Assembly (NCBI RefSeq): GCF_000010405.1
Contig: NC_009465.1
Span: 372,001-436,000 of the forward strand
DNA: 64,000 nucleotides
Origin: Candidatus Vesicomyosocius okutanii
GTDB taxonomy: Bacteria; Pseudomonadota; Gammaproteobacteria; PS1; Pseudothioglobaceae
Direction of reading: 5' to 3'
Part shown: in pieces, positions 41,763-53,299 of the stretch
How the letters are laid out: the number at the start of each line of letters is the position of its first letter
How positions within the stretch are numbered: the stretch's first letter is position 1
Program-made: the position numbers and the translations under genes
The notes under the pieces: generated by a model
Databases searched by the model: none
Told to the model about the DNA's origin: nothing
The model's input: only the letters and a program-made list of their open reading frames with translations

Positions 41763-43484
41763 CTACTTTCTATTTTTATTTCGGTTTCTATTATTAGGGT
41801 TTGTTCTACGTTTATTAGGTTGTTTTTTCTTCTTTCCAAATAAAGTATTTTTGATTTTCTCAAACAAGAAAATTTTCTTTTCAGGAACGCGTGTATTAGG
41901 TCTATTGACATTAATGGCGGGAATTTCAGCTTGATTTGCAAGACCATTCTCAACTAATATATGTTGGGGCTTTGAAATACCTTGGTAGCTTTTATGTTGT
42001 GATTTTTTACCCCATTTTTGTTTATTAATAGTGAAATTAGGAAATTGCATATATGGATTAGGTAATAAAGTAATTTTAATACTATGTTTGTCTTCTAATT
42101 TTATTACCTCTTGGCGTTTTTCATTCAAAATGTAAGTAATCACTTCTATACTTGATTGAATGGTTAAACGTGCTGTTTGTTTGGCAGCATTACAGCTATT
42201 TTCAAGTTGTCTTAAAATAGTTAATGCTAAAGTTGGAATAGTTGGAGTAGTGCCACGACCATGACAAATAGTACAAGGCTTTTCGACTGATTCAGTGACT
42301 GAGTTCATTAAGCGTTGTCTTGACATTTCAAGTAAGCCAAATTGAGAAATTGTACCAATTTGAATACGTGCTCGATCTAAACTTATTGCTTTTTCCATGG
42401 CCTTTTCTATTGAAACTCTATGTTCTTCAGAAGCCATGTCTATAAAATCAATCACAATTAATCCACCAATATCTCTCAATTGCAGTTGTATGGCAATTTC
42501 TTTAGCTGCTTCAAGATTAGTATTGTAGGCAGTTTCTTTAATGTCAGCACCCTTAGTAGCACGAGCAGAATTAATGTCAATTGAAGTGAGTGCTTCAGTT
42601 GGGTCAAAAACAATAGTGGCTCCTGTTCGTAGCGATACTTCACGATTAAATACACTTTTAACTTGGGTTTCAATGCCCATATGGCTAAATAAAGAGTGTT
42701 CTGAAACATCAAAAAATTTGATGCGATCTAAGTAGTGTGGTAATACAAAGCTGACAAATTCTTTAGCATTTTGAAAAGCTTCCAATTCATCAATAATAAC
42801 ACTATCAGTATCAGAGCGAAGGTGATCCCGCAATGTACGAATAATGATATCACTTTCTTGATAAATTAAGAAAGGTGCACCATGTGCTAAAGCCATTGTG
42901 TTGATTGATTTCCATAAGTCAGTGAGATAATCTACTTCCCATTGCAATTCTTCAAAGCTTTTTCCAGAGCCGGCAGTACGAATGATTAAACCTGAATGTT
43001 TAGGTAGAATAATTCTGTTAATAATTTCTTTTAAAGATTGTCGATCTGAGGAGACTATTTGCCTTGATATACCATGACTTTTCGGATTGTTAGGCATTAA
43101 AATCATATAAGCACCAGCAAGATTGATATAAGTGCTAAGTGCCGCGCCTTTATTACCACGTTCTTCTTTTTCAATTTGGACAATAATTTTTTGTCCTTCT
43201 TTTAAAACATCAGAAATGGTTAATTTTTCACCTTCAGTTTTAGTGTTATTGTATAAAGTTTCGGCAATTTCTTTAAAAGGTAAAAATCCTTGTTTTTCTT
43301 TGCCGTAGTCAACAAATGCTGCTTCTAGTGATTGTTCTATTCGAGAGATCTTGCCTCGGTAAATATTGCCTTTTGTTTTCTTATTAAGGCTAGTTTCTAT
43401 ATTAAGGCCAGTTAATTTTTTGTTTTTTATAATACCTACTCTTATTTCTTCGGAGTGGGTTGCATTAATTAAAATATGATTCAT
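41763..43484 (-). CDS. rne: Ribonuclease E, catalytic domain without C-terminal scaffold
   Basis: Endoribonuclease for mRNA decay and rRNA/tRNA processing. The 573 residues follow the numbering of E. coli RNase E closely: an S1 domain (about 37-120), catalytic D303 and D346, and the Zn-link C404 and C407 in CTICHGRG. The E. coli protein runs on to 1,061 residues; here a short basic tail (KKKKQPNKRRTNPNNRN) ends it, so the degradosome scaffold is missing. N-terminal sequence favours RNase E over RNase G. The 340 bases upstream could be an autoregulatory leader. Confidence 0.9.
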   Translation of the reverse strand: MNHILINATHSEEIRVGIIKNKKLTGLNIETSLNKKTKGNIYRGKISRIEQSLEAAFVDYGKEKQGFLPFKEIAETLYNNTKTEGEKLTISDVLKEGQKIIVQIEKEERGNKGAALSTYINLAGAYMILMPNNPKSHGISRQIVSSDRQSLKEIINRIILPKHSGLIIRTAGSGKSFEELQWEVDYLTDLWKSINTMALAHGAPFLIYQESDIIIRTLRDHLRSDTDSVIIDELEAFQNAKEFVSFVLPHYLDRIKFFDVSEHSLFSHMGIETQVKSVFNREVSLRTGATIVFDPTEALTSIDINSARATKGADIKETAYNTNLEAAKEIAIQLQLRDIGGLIVIDFIDMASEEHRVSIEKAMEKAISLDRARIQIGTISQFGLLEMSRQRLMNSVTESVEKPCTICHGRGTTPTIPTLALTILRQLENSCNAAKQTARLTIQSSIEVITYILNEKRQEVIKLEDKHSIKITLLPNPYMQFPNFTINKQKWGKKSQHKSYQGISKPQHILVENGLANQAEIPAINVNRPNTRVPEKKIFLFEKIKNTLFGKKKKQPNKRRTNPNNRNRNKNRK

Positions 43485-43823
43485 GGTTAAGTCCTAGTGT
43501 GAATGGATTTGGTTGCGCACATAAAAGGTTCAACACTAGCGTGTTAATTTTGTGTTAAAGTGTGATTTATTCTTATCATAAAATGATTAAAAACTTATTC
43601 CTTAATAGTTTTAAACCTTTTATTATTTAGTTTCTTTTAAGCGACTAAATAATTAATTTACTTTGATATGGTAACAAAAAATCCAAAATATTAATAGTAT
43701 TTTTGTGGTATTTATTTTTGGCATATAAAAAATATTTTAAAAATCTTTTTAGTTGATGAGAATTTAAATATTAATTTTCTAAAATTATATCACAAAAATA
43801 GTATGATATTTATGCAAAGACCT
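43485..43823. other. Long AT-rich leader/spacer upstream of rne
   Basis: 339 bases between the rne start and the pteridine reductase end. No gene is seen. In E. coli the rne 5' leader is long and mediates autoregulation; a similar role here is only a possibility. Confidence 0.4.
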
Positions 43824-44543
43824 TTATTGATTAAGTGTGCGACCACCATCAACATTAATAATTTGTCCAGTAATGTAGGTAGATTTGGCTAAAAATAAAA
43901 CAGTATCAGCAATATCTTGCGCACTACCTTGTTTTCTAAGTACAATTTTTTTAAGTATTTTATTTTTTTGAACTTGATTAAGTTTAGCTACATTTGTTGG
44001 CCATAAAATTGACCCAGGTGATACTCCACAAACACGAACATTGGGTGCTAATTCTTTAGCTAAAGTTTTTGTCATCATGGCAACAGCTGCTTTAGAAATG
44101 CTATAAATTGTATAATTTTTTAAAGGACGTTCGCTGTGAATGTCAATAATATTGATAATGCAACCTTGATTGTGAGCTAACTTATCACTTAAAGTACTAG
44201 ATAAAAATAAAGGCGCCATAAGATTAGTGTTCATAATAGATTGATAATCATGTTGATTTAATTTATCAACAGGTGTTGAGTAAAAAATAGATGCATTGTT
44301 AACTAAAATCTCAAGTGACTTGATAGCATTGCAAAGTTTATTCACTTCTTGGATATTAGATAATTCAGCTTGTAAAATACTGGCAGAATTTTGGCGAATA
44401 TTATTAAGCTTATTCATTAGATTGTTAGCAGCTTGGAATGAATTTCTATAATGAATAATAACAAAGTAACCATCTCTATGTAAAGTATGACAGATTTGCA
44501 TACCAATTCTATACGCTCCGCCTGTAATTAGTGCTATTTTCAT
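43824..44543 (-). CDS. Pteridine reductase, SDR family
   Basis: A 239-residue short-chain dehydrogenase. The cofactor motif is TGGAYRIG, the arginine-containing variant typical of pteridine reductases, followed by VNNASIFY and the catalytic YSISKAA. DIHSERPLKNYTIY and PGSILWP strongly resemble bacterial PTR1-like or FolM enzymes that reduce dihydropterins, which can replace or supplement dihydrofolate reductase. It diverges from the methyltransferase gene with overlapping 5' ends. Confidence 0.85.
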   Translation of the reverse strand: MKIALITGGAYRIGMQICHTLHRDGYFVIIHYRNSFQAANNLMNKLNNIRQNSASILQAELSNIQEVNKLCNAIKSLEILVNNASIFYSTPVDKLNQHDYQSIMNTNLMAPLFLSSTLSDKLAHNQGCIINIIDIHSERPLKNYTIYSISKAAVAMMTKTLAKELAPNVRVCGVSPGSILWPTNVAKLNQVQKNKILKKIVLRKQGSAQDIADTVLFLAKSTYITGQIINVDGGRTLNQ

Positions 44544-44557
44544 ATAAAATACGTCAA

Positions 44558-45652
44558 GTGATTCTTGAACAAATTATTAAAAATACTATTATACAAAATG
44601 CTGGTCCTATAGGTTTTGATGAATTTATGAATTTAGCGCTCTACTATCCTGCATTAGGTTATTATAGATCGGGTTTGGAAAAATTTAGTAAAAATGGCGA
44701 TTTTATTACCGCACCAGAAACTTCAGATTTATTTGGATTTTGCTTGGCTAATCAATGTGCTCAGGTGCTAAATGGTACCAATGATATCTTAGAGTTTGGT
44801 TCAGGTAGTGGTATTCTTGCTACTCAGATACTTTTTGAGCTAGGAAGGTTAAAAAAGTTGCCACAAAAGTATTATATTTTAGAGTTAAGTGGTGAGCTTA
44901 AACACAGACAAGCAGAAACCATTAGTAAGGTATTACCAGAATTAATAGATAGAATAGTTTGGCTTGATGAATTGCCATCAGATTTTTCTGGTGTGGTGAT
45001 TGCTAATGAAGTATTAGATGCCATGCCAGCAAAACGTGTTATTTATAAAAATAAACAATTTTATGAGTTAGGTATTGATCATCATGAGAATGAATTTTTT
45101 TGGAGAAAATTCGATTCTCCTTATCAAAATGATAAAATATTATTACCTAATAATGTGATTGAAGATTATAGAACTGAAATAAATCTTCATGCTATAGCAT
45201 GGATTGACTCCTTATATAATGCTACTAATAAGGCGCTCGTATTGTTGATTGATTATGGCATGAGTAGGGATGAATATTTTCATCCACAAAGATTAGATGG
45301 TACTTTAAGGTGTTATTATCACCACAAGGCAAGTGAAAACCCATTTTTGAATATAGGTAAGCAAGATATTACTACATCAGTTAATTTTTCTGATATTGCT
45401 GATCAAGCAAGTATTAGTGGTTTCAAGGTTAATGGTTATGCGACACAGGCGTTATTTTTGATTTCATTGGGTATTAGTGATTATTTGCTTAAACAAAAAG
45501 ATAAAAATAAACGTATGAATTTAGCACAACAAATTAAACAGTTGGTTCTACCTAGTGTAATGGGTGAGAGTTTTAAGGTGTTGGCCTTAAGTAAGAAATT
45601 ATCGGTAAGATTAATAGGATTTGTTGAACAAGATCTAAGTGGTAAATTGTAA
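44558..45652 (+). CDS. SAM-dependent methyltransferase, MidA/NDUFAF7 family
   Basis: A DUF185-family methyltransferase, related to the mitochondrial complex I assembly factor NDUFAF7. Landmarks are GPIGFDEFMNLALYYPALGYY, DFITAPETSDLFG, ILEFGSGSGILATQ (SAM motif) and NEVLDAMPAKR. I use the GTG at 44558 (364 residues), because an earlier GTG at 44531 would overlap the divergent pteridine reductase start and adds nine codons not expected in the family. Neither start has a strong ribosome-binding site. Target unknown; an NADH dehydrogenase role is an analogy. Confidence 0.85.
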   Translation: MILEQIIKNTIIQNAGPIGFDEFMNLALYYPALGYYRSGLEKFSKNGDFITAPETSDLFGFCLANQCAQVLNGTNDILEFGSGSGILATQILFELGRLKKLPQKYYILELSGELKHRQAETISKVLPELIDRIVWLDELPSDFSGVVIANEVLDAMPAKRVIYKNKQFYELGIDHHENEFFWRKFDSPYQNDKILLPNNVIEDYRTEINLHAIAWIDSLYNATNKALVLLIDYGMSRDEYFHPQRLDGTLRCYYHHKASENPFLNIGKQDITTSVNFSDIADQASISGFKVNGYATQALFLISLGISDYLLKQKDKNKRMNLAQQIKQLVLPSVMGESFKVLALSKKLSVRLIGFVEQDLSGKL

Positions 45653-45669
45653 AAGATTTTTGTATAAAT

Positions 45670-46464
45670 ATGGATGTTTCTCAGACAATTGTTTTAGCGT
45701 TAATCCAAGGTTTGAGTGAGTTTTTACCTATCTCTTCTTCAGCTCATTTAATTTTAGTACCAAAGTTAACCAATTGGACTGACCAAGGTTTGATATTCGA
45801 TGTAGTGGTGCATATGGGTACTCTAAGTGCAGTGATATTTTATTATCAAGCAATGATTAGGAGTTTGTTTTTTGATTTTTATTATTCAATAATTAAACGT
45901 CAAATTATTGGTCAATCAAAGTTGGCATGGGGAGTGCTGTTAGGTACTATTCCAATAGGATTAGTTGGTATGATATTTAAAGATTTTGTTGCAGTTGATT
46001 TACGTTCAATAGAGATTATTGCTTATACAACATTAGTGTTTGGATTACTTTTAGGTTTTGCTAGTTGGTTTAATCATAAAAATAAAAATCCAAAAAGTAC
46101 AATCAGTTGGATAGATGTTAGCTTTGTCAGTATGATGCAAATCTTAGCATTAATTCCAGGAACTTCTAGATCAGGAATAACAATTACTGCTTGTATGTTA
46201 GTAGGGCTGTCTAGGAAATTATCAATACAATTTTCATTTTTATTATCAATTCCTGTAATTACTTTGTCATTAATACTTATGTTGATTGATTTGTATCATC
46301 AGACACAATTGGTTAATGTTAGTTTATTAGTCTTAGGTTTTGTAATTTCAACAATTAGCGCTTATGCAACTATTATTTTTGTTATCAGATTAATAGATAT
46401 GGTTGGTATGACACCATTTGTTATCTATAGATTAATTTTAGGCGTATTTTTATTCTTCTTATAA
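45670..46464 (+). CDS. uppP: Undecaprenyl-diphosphatase
   Basis: Recycles the lipid carrier for peptidoglycan and LPS by dephosphorylating undecaprenyl diphosphate. The 264-residue polytopic protein has about eight membrane segments, with catalytic motifs GLSEFLPISSSAHL (first loop) and PGTSRSGITI (second). It starts at ATG 45670, 17 bases after the methyltransferase stop. Full length. Confidence 0.96.
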   Translation: MDVSQTIVLALIQGLSEFLPISSSAHLILVPKLTNWTDQGLIFDVVVHMGTLSAVIFYYQAMIRSLFFDFYYSIIKRQIIGQSKLAWGVLLGTIPIGLVGMIFKDFVAVDLRSIEIIAYTTLVFGLLLGFASWFNHKNKNPKSTISWIDVSFVSMMQILALIPGTSRSGITITACMLVGLSRKLSIQFSFLLSIPVITLSLILMLIDLYHQTQLVNVSLLVLGFVISTISAYATIIFVIRLIDMVGMTPFVIYRLILGVFLFFL

Positions 46465-46929
46465 AGATATACCAGTTTCAATCTAAACTTTTTTATCCTT
46501 AACTTTGTTCTATTGGTATTATTTAAATAAGTCTGATGTGTTAAGTGTCTTTACTTCAGTACATTAAAGATTAATAAACAAAATTATCCAGTATTTCTAA
46601 TCAATGGAACAATATACTATAACCACCTTTAATCCTAAAATCTTCGCATTTTGACTAAGATTTGTTTTGCTATGCCATTGAAAATGTCTTAATTAGATAC
46701 AAAGGTCATGAATAAATATTTTTACATTAAATCATATATTTATAACGGTCGGTGTTGAAAGTATTAAAACATTTATGTAATACAAACTACTTACCAAATG
46801 TGATTGGTCGTTTATCACAAAATTATACTTACCTTCATAACCAATCAAGTCGTGAACTTTTATTTATTGAATTAATATTTTTGAAATTATTCAAGTAATA
46901 TTAAAGTGAATATATTAATCACCTTGTTA
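46465..46929. other. Gene-free stretch after uppP
   Basis: About 465 AT-rich bases. No recognisable coding remnant is found before the cinA scar. It may hold more eroded sequence from the same lost gene block. Confidence 0.45.
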
Positions 46930-47365
46930 AAATAAAAGTTGCTTACCATGATCGTGGTTGAGTCTTATATAGGTAGAAGTATTAGTATTAATTACTAATT
47001 AAAATGGTTAATAAACCTATTTTGACAAAAGGTTTATTACTTATTTCAACCAAGTAAAAATTGATATGCTGGATATTTAGTTAATAATACTAGACAAGTT
47101 TAGTGCGGTTAGCGAACAAACTGCATTAGAAATAGTATATGATAGAATAAAAAATTATCTGTTAATATTGCAATATCAATCACTGCTATTTCTAGACTTA
47201 GTAGTGGTACGATAGATAAACCTGTTGGTACAGTTTATTTTGGTTTTGTGTTCTAAAAACTGTTTTTAACTAGTATCAAACAGTTTGGTTATAATCGAAC
47301 TAAAATAGTATAGGAAAGTATTTATTTTGTGAACTATTAAAGTTAACAGTTTGATTTATTAGTAA
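46930..47365 (+). pseudogene. cinA: CinA C-terminal-type protein (nicotinamide-nucleotide amidase), degraded
   Basis: Ordered CinA-like pieces in changing frames: VESYIGRSI (from the AESCTGGLI motif, about 46957), DKFSAVSEQTALEIVYD (about 47095) and SSGTIDKPVGTVYFGFV (about 47200-47250). FGYNRTKIV follows where FGGDRxxIR is expected. Stops and frameshifts run throughout. This domain deamidates nicotinamide mononucleotide in the pyridine cofactor cycle. In many bacteria cinA sits before recA; no recA remnant is seen here. Confidence 0.8.
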
Positions 47366-47399
47366 AAATAAATCAATATTGAATACTTGAACAAGTATT

Positions 47400-48035
47400 A
47401 TTAGCATTTGATTAGTTAATTGTCCTTGAGGTAACTGTTTTAGGTGCTTAACTACATGTGATAATTGTTTAAATCAAAACGAGTAACATTTATCAAATTT
47501 TTGAAAAAAGCGGATTAGGACTTAGTAAAGTTGTTTTAAGTTATATAGCTAGTAGCAGAGGTTGTATTGCTCAATATGAGAAATACAGTGACGTTTTTTT
47601 AATTGATATGGGAACAATATTTTTAATGTCTTTCATGTCTTATTTGAAAAGGTAAAAAGATTCAAAATTAAACATAGTACTAGCGGATAAATTAATTTAA
47701 TTCTATTGAACAATGTTATTTATTATTACATAGTTTAGCTGACATTTTAGAAAAATCTTATCAAGATATTTGTTATTTTTTTAAGCAAAATTTAAAAGCT
47801 GAAAAGCTATATAGAACGCTCAAATCAGGATTGTTGTTAATAGGCGGTATATCTTGAATAGAAGGTTGTGAGGGATTATTTGTTAATACATTTAAATAAG
47901 CACCAAACTGGTTAAAGTTGATATAAATAAAATTATAGGCAAGAATGTGATTAGTTCTAGTTCTAGTTCTAGTTGTATTCTTAAGCCTGTTTGTTGATGC
48001 ATACTGATAATAATGCTTATGTAGAAGTAGTGTAA
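47400..48035 (+). pseudogene. ftsA: Cell division protein FtsA, degraded
   Basis: Matches to the FtsA ATPase fold run in order: LHVIIV (about 47450), IYQIFEKSGLGLSKVVLSY (about 47490-47545), YSDVFLIDMGT (phosphate 2 motif, about 47585) and SGLLLIGGIS (adenosine motif, about 47830). IEGCEGLFVNTFK and the tail NAYVEVV follow, ending at TAA 48035. The N-terminal third is missing and stops interrupt the rest. lpxC follows after 59 bases, whereas ftsA-ftsZ-lpxC is the usual order, so ftsZ has been deleted here. Confidence 0.85.
47953..47974 (+). repeat. Short tandem AGTTCT x3.7
   Basis: Three copies of AGTTCT plus AGTT inside the ftsA remnant. Likely slippage in unconstrained sequence. Confidence 0.8.
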
Positions 48036-48094
48036 GAACCTCAATAAACTAACTTTGTGAGTAAAATAAAATTATTACTGGAATAATAAATATT

Positions 48095-49006
48095 ATGATC
48101 AAGCAAAGAACCATTAAAAAAGAAGTTAAAGCTAGAGGTATCGGCATTCATAGTGGTAGTGTTGTAAATATGACTTTGATTCCTGCTAAAGAAGACCATG
48201 GTGTAGTATTTAGGCGCATGGATGTGGGTGATAAATTGGTGCGTGCACATAGTGCCTTTGTTAATGAGGTGGTGCTTTCTACTGGTCTTGAAAATAAAGG
48301 TGTTAAGGTGTCAACAGTTGAGCATTTAATGAGTGCATTTTCAGCTCTTGGGATTGATAATGTTTTAGTAGAACTTGATTCGTTTGAAGTACCAATTATG
48401 GACGGCTCATCTGCTCCTTTTATTTTTCTGGTTCAGTCTGCTGGTATTGAAGAACAAAGTACTCATAAAAAATTTTTTGTCATCAAGGATACCATACGAG
48501 TAGAAAATGGTGATTCATGGGCACAAGTGTCTAAATATGAAGGATTTAAGGTGTCACTTGAAATTGATTTTGATCATAAAAAAGTTAAGGAAAGTGGAGA
48601 GAAATTGAGTATTAATTTTTCCAAACAATCATATTTAAAAGAAATTTCGCGTGCCAGAACTTTTGGTTACATGAAGGATGTAGAAATGATGCAAAGACAA
48701 AATTTAGCACTTGGTGCGAGCATGGATAATGCGATTGCTTTAAGTGATGATGATGTTTTAAACGAAGATGGTATGCGTTATCAAAATGAATTTGTTAAAC
48801 ATAAGATTTTGGATATTGTTGGTGACTTATATTTATTAGGTAGTAATCTAATTGGACATTACGAAGGATATAAGACAGGGCATTTGCTTAATGATCAATT
48901 GTTATCAACCATTTTAGCAAAGCCTGATACATGGTCTATTGAGACATTTGAAGAAGATAACTCTCCTATTCAATTTTATTCTGAAGATTGGCAAAATTCC
49001 TTATAA
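48095..49006 (+). CDS. lpxC: UDP-3-O-acyl-N-acetylglucosamine deacetylase
   Basis: Zinc enzyme committing precursors to lipid A. The 303 residues carry the zinc ligands H77 (in TVEHLMSAF), H236 and D240 (HKILDIVGD) and the general-acid H263. [10 protein letters not shown] is intact. It starts at ATG 48095. It is the sole survivor of the usual ftsA-ftsZ-lpxC gene order here, so it must have its own promoter in the ftsA remnant. With waaA at 17 kb it shows that LPS synthesis is retained. Confidence 0.97.
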
Positions 49007-49070
49007 TAGTGGATTTATATTGATATATCATTAGGTATAATTAATAGGTTATTATGCTAAATTAAAAAGA

Positions 49071-50800
49071 ATGAAGTTAAATGGTGCTCAAATATTAGTT
49101 AACAGTCTTAAAAGTGAAGGGGTTAAGCACATTTTTGGCTATCCTGGTGGTGCAGTTTTACATATTTATGACGCACTAAATGCTTGTGATGAAATTGAAC
49201 ATATTCTTGTTCGCCATGAACAAGGTGCGGCACATGCTGCAGATGGTTATACGCGGGCAAGTGGCAAGTGTGGTGTTACCTTGGTTACTAGTGGGCCTGG
49301 TATTACCAATGCAGTTACAGGTATTGCAACTGCATATATGGATTCTATTCCTATGGTTATCATTTCAGGGCAAGTGCCTTCAGCACTTATTGGTAATGAT
49401 GCGTTTCAAGAAGTTGATGCGGTAGGTATTACTCGTTCATGTGTGAAACATAACTTTTTGATTAAAAATATTAACCAAATTGTTAACACTATAAAGAAAG
49501 CATTCCATATTGCCACTACAGGCCGGCCTGGACCTGTGTTAATTGATATCCCTAAAGATATTACTATTGCTACTGTTGAACCAAAACCTTATCCAAATTC
49601 AGTTGAAATGCGTTCATATCAAGTTCCATCTCGTGCTGATAGCGCTAAAATTAATGCTGCAGCTGATTTGATTTCATTAGCCAAATGTCCAATTGTATAT
49701 TCTGGTGGTGGTTGTATTATTGGTAATGCTGATCAAGAACTTCGAGCATTTACACGTCAGTTAGGCTTTCCAATCACACAAACATTGATGGGCTTGGGTG
49801 CTTATCCAGCTACGGATAAGCAATCATTAGGTATGTTAGGTATGCATGGTACTTATGAGGCTAATATGGCAATGCATGATGCAGATTGTGTGATTGCTGC
49901 AGGTGTTAGATTTGATGACAGAGTGACAGCTAATATTGATAAATTTTGCCCTAATGCTAAGATTATTCATATTGATATTGATCCATCTTCTATTTCCAAG
50001 AATGTGGCTGTAGATATAGCAATTGTAGGCGATGTTAAATTAGTACTTAGTGATTTAATTGTTAAGATGAAAACCAAGTTCATTCAAGATATTTCTCTTT
50101 GGTGGTTACAAATTGACCGGTGGCGTTCTGTTAATTCTTTGGCTTATCAAACTAAATTAGGTATTATTAAGCCGCAGACTGTTATAGAGACTCTATATGA
50201 AGTGACGAAAGGTAATGCTATTGTGACTTCTGATGTGGGTCAACATCAAATGTGGGCAGCGCAATACTATCAATTTGATTATCCACGTCGTTGGATTAAC
50301 TCTGGAGGTTTAGGTACAATGGGGTTTGGTTTACCGGCTGCCATGGGTGCAAAACTTGCTAAGCCAGAGTTGAATGTTGCGTGTGTAACAGGTGAAGGTA
50401 GTATCCAAATGATGACTCAGGAATTATCAACTATGTTGCAATATGCAACACCTGTTAAGATTATTAATCTTAACAATGGCTATTTGGGTATGGTGCGTCA
50501 ATGGCAAGAGTTTTTCTATGAAAAACGTTATTCCATGTCGTATATGGATGCATTACCTAATTTTGTCAAATTAGCAGAAAGCTATGGGCATATAGGTATT
50601 AAAGTTGAAAAAGAACAAGATTTAAAACCAGCATTGATTGAAGCGTTTAAGCAAAAAGATAGAACAGTATTTTTAGATATTTTGACTGATCCTACAGAAA
50701 ATGTATTTCCAATGATTCCATCAGGCGCAGGACATCATGAAATGTTATTGGCTGGTCGTGATGAGATGGCCTCAATGAATGATGATGGATTGAATTTAGT

Positions 50801-50804
<4 letters not shown>
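49071..50804 (+). CDS. ilvB: Acetolactate synthase large subunit
   Basis: TPP- and FAD-dependent first step of valine/leucine and second of isoleucine synthesis. The 577 residues show FGYPGGAVLHIYDA, the catalytic glutamate in RHEQGAAHAADGY, the FAD region GAGVRFDDRVT-like (AAGVRFDDRVT) and the TPP/Mg site TGEGSIQMMTQE...NLNNGYLGMVRQW. Length is normal. It overlaps ilvN by four bases. The symbol ilvI would be equally valid. Confidence 0.96.
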
Positions 50805-52326
<1,522 letters not shown>

Positions 52327-52376
52327 TTATTTAATAAACGTATCAGTTGATTAGAAGTTTTAGCGAATAACATATA

Positions 52377-53123
52377 GTGGAAAGAAAAACAAAAAGAGGT
52401 ATTTATTTACTACCAAATATTCTTACGACATTTGGATTGTTTTCTGGTTTTTTTGCCATTATTCTTGCCACTAAAAGTCAATATAGTGATGCTGCTATTG
52501 CAATATTTATTGCTATGTTATGGGATGGACTTGATGGGCGTGTGGCTCGTTTAACTAATTCTCAAAGTGAATTTGGCGCACAGTATGATTCTATGGCCGA
52601 TATGATTTCATTCGGCGTAGCTCCTGCACTACTAATGTATTTTTGGTTACTGTCTGATTTGGGTAAGATTGGTTGGCTAGGTGCTTTTGTATATGTAGCG
52701 GCAGGTGCACTTCGTTTGGCTCGATTTAATACACAAATTGGTATTGAAGATAAATGTTATTTTCAGGGGTTGCCTTCCCCAGCTGCCGCGGCATTAATTG
52801 CAGGTTTGGTTTGGACTAAAGAAATGATTGGGGTTACTGGTTATGATCAAAACTTAATTTTAGCCAGTTGGATTATTCTGGTTGGTTCTGGCGTGTTAAT
52901 GGTTAGTAATATTCGTTACAATAGTTTTAAAGAAATTAATTTAAAAGGTAGATCATCATTTAAATTATTATTATTTGCTACATTGATTATTATTGTTATT
53001 ATTTTAGAGCCTAGCGCTATTTTATTTGTTTTCTTTTTTATTTATGCACTCTCTGGATTGTTAACAACAATGGTTGAAGTGAGAAAAAAACGTCGTTTAA
53101 AAAAACATCATTTAAAAGGTTAA
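52377..53123 (+). CDS. pssA: CDP-diacylglycerol-serine O-phosphatidyltransferase
   Basis: Makes phosphatidylserine, precursor of phosphatidylethanolamine. The 248-residue membrane protein holds the CDP-alcohol phosphotransferase motif: DGLDGRVARLTNSQSEFG followed by AQYDSMAD, with all D and G positions present. About six to seven membrane segments and a basic C-terminal tail (KKRRLKKHH) follow. It starts with GTG at 52377. The place after ilvC is conserved in several proteobacteria. Confidence 0.95.
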   Translation: MERKTKRGIYLLPNILTTFGLFSGFFAIILATKSQYSDAAIAIFIAMLWDGLDGRVARLTNSQSEFGAQYDSMADMISFGVAPALLMYFWLLSDLGKIGWLGAFVYVAAGALRLARFNTQIGIEDKCYFQGLPSPAAAALIAGLVWTKEMIGVTGYDQNLILASWIILVGSGVLMVSNIRYNSFKEINLKGRSSFKLLLFATLIIIVIILEPSAILFVFFFIYALSGLLTTMVEVRKKRRLKKHHLKG

Positions 53124-53204
53124 GTTTCCTTTATAATTATCCTCAATAATGATTAATCAATTTACATTTTATTCTTCTATAGAAAACATTTCTTTGTTTT
53201 TATT

Positions 53205-53232
53205 ATAACTATTGCCATATGGCAATAGTTAT
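53205..53232. repeat. Perfect 28-bp palindrome between pssA and leuA
   Basis: ATAACTATTGCC-ATAT-GGCAATAGTTAT is exactly self-complementary. It is 81 bases after the pssA stop and 67 before leuA. No T run follows on the plus strand, so it is either a weak terminator or a dyad operator-like site for leuA. Confidence 0.75.
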
Positions 53233-53299
53233 CTGCGCACTATTTGAAAAATTTTGCCATCTAATTTGTAAATTTAAATAAACCAACTAGGAAGCTTGA

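Noticed and set aside
46465-46929. Remnants of pgpA, recA or ftsQ next to cinA/ftsA
   Set aside because: Known gene orders make these plausible, but I could not find any convincing motif in either strand.
47953-47974. AGTTCT tandem repeat as a regulatory or phase-variable element
   Set aside because: It lies inside dead ftsA sequence, so simple slippage explains it.
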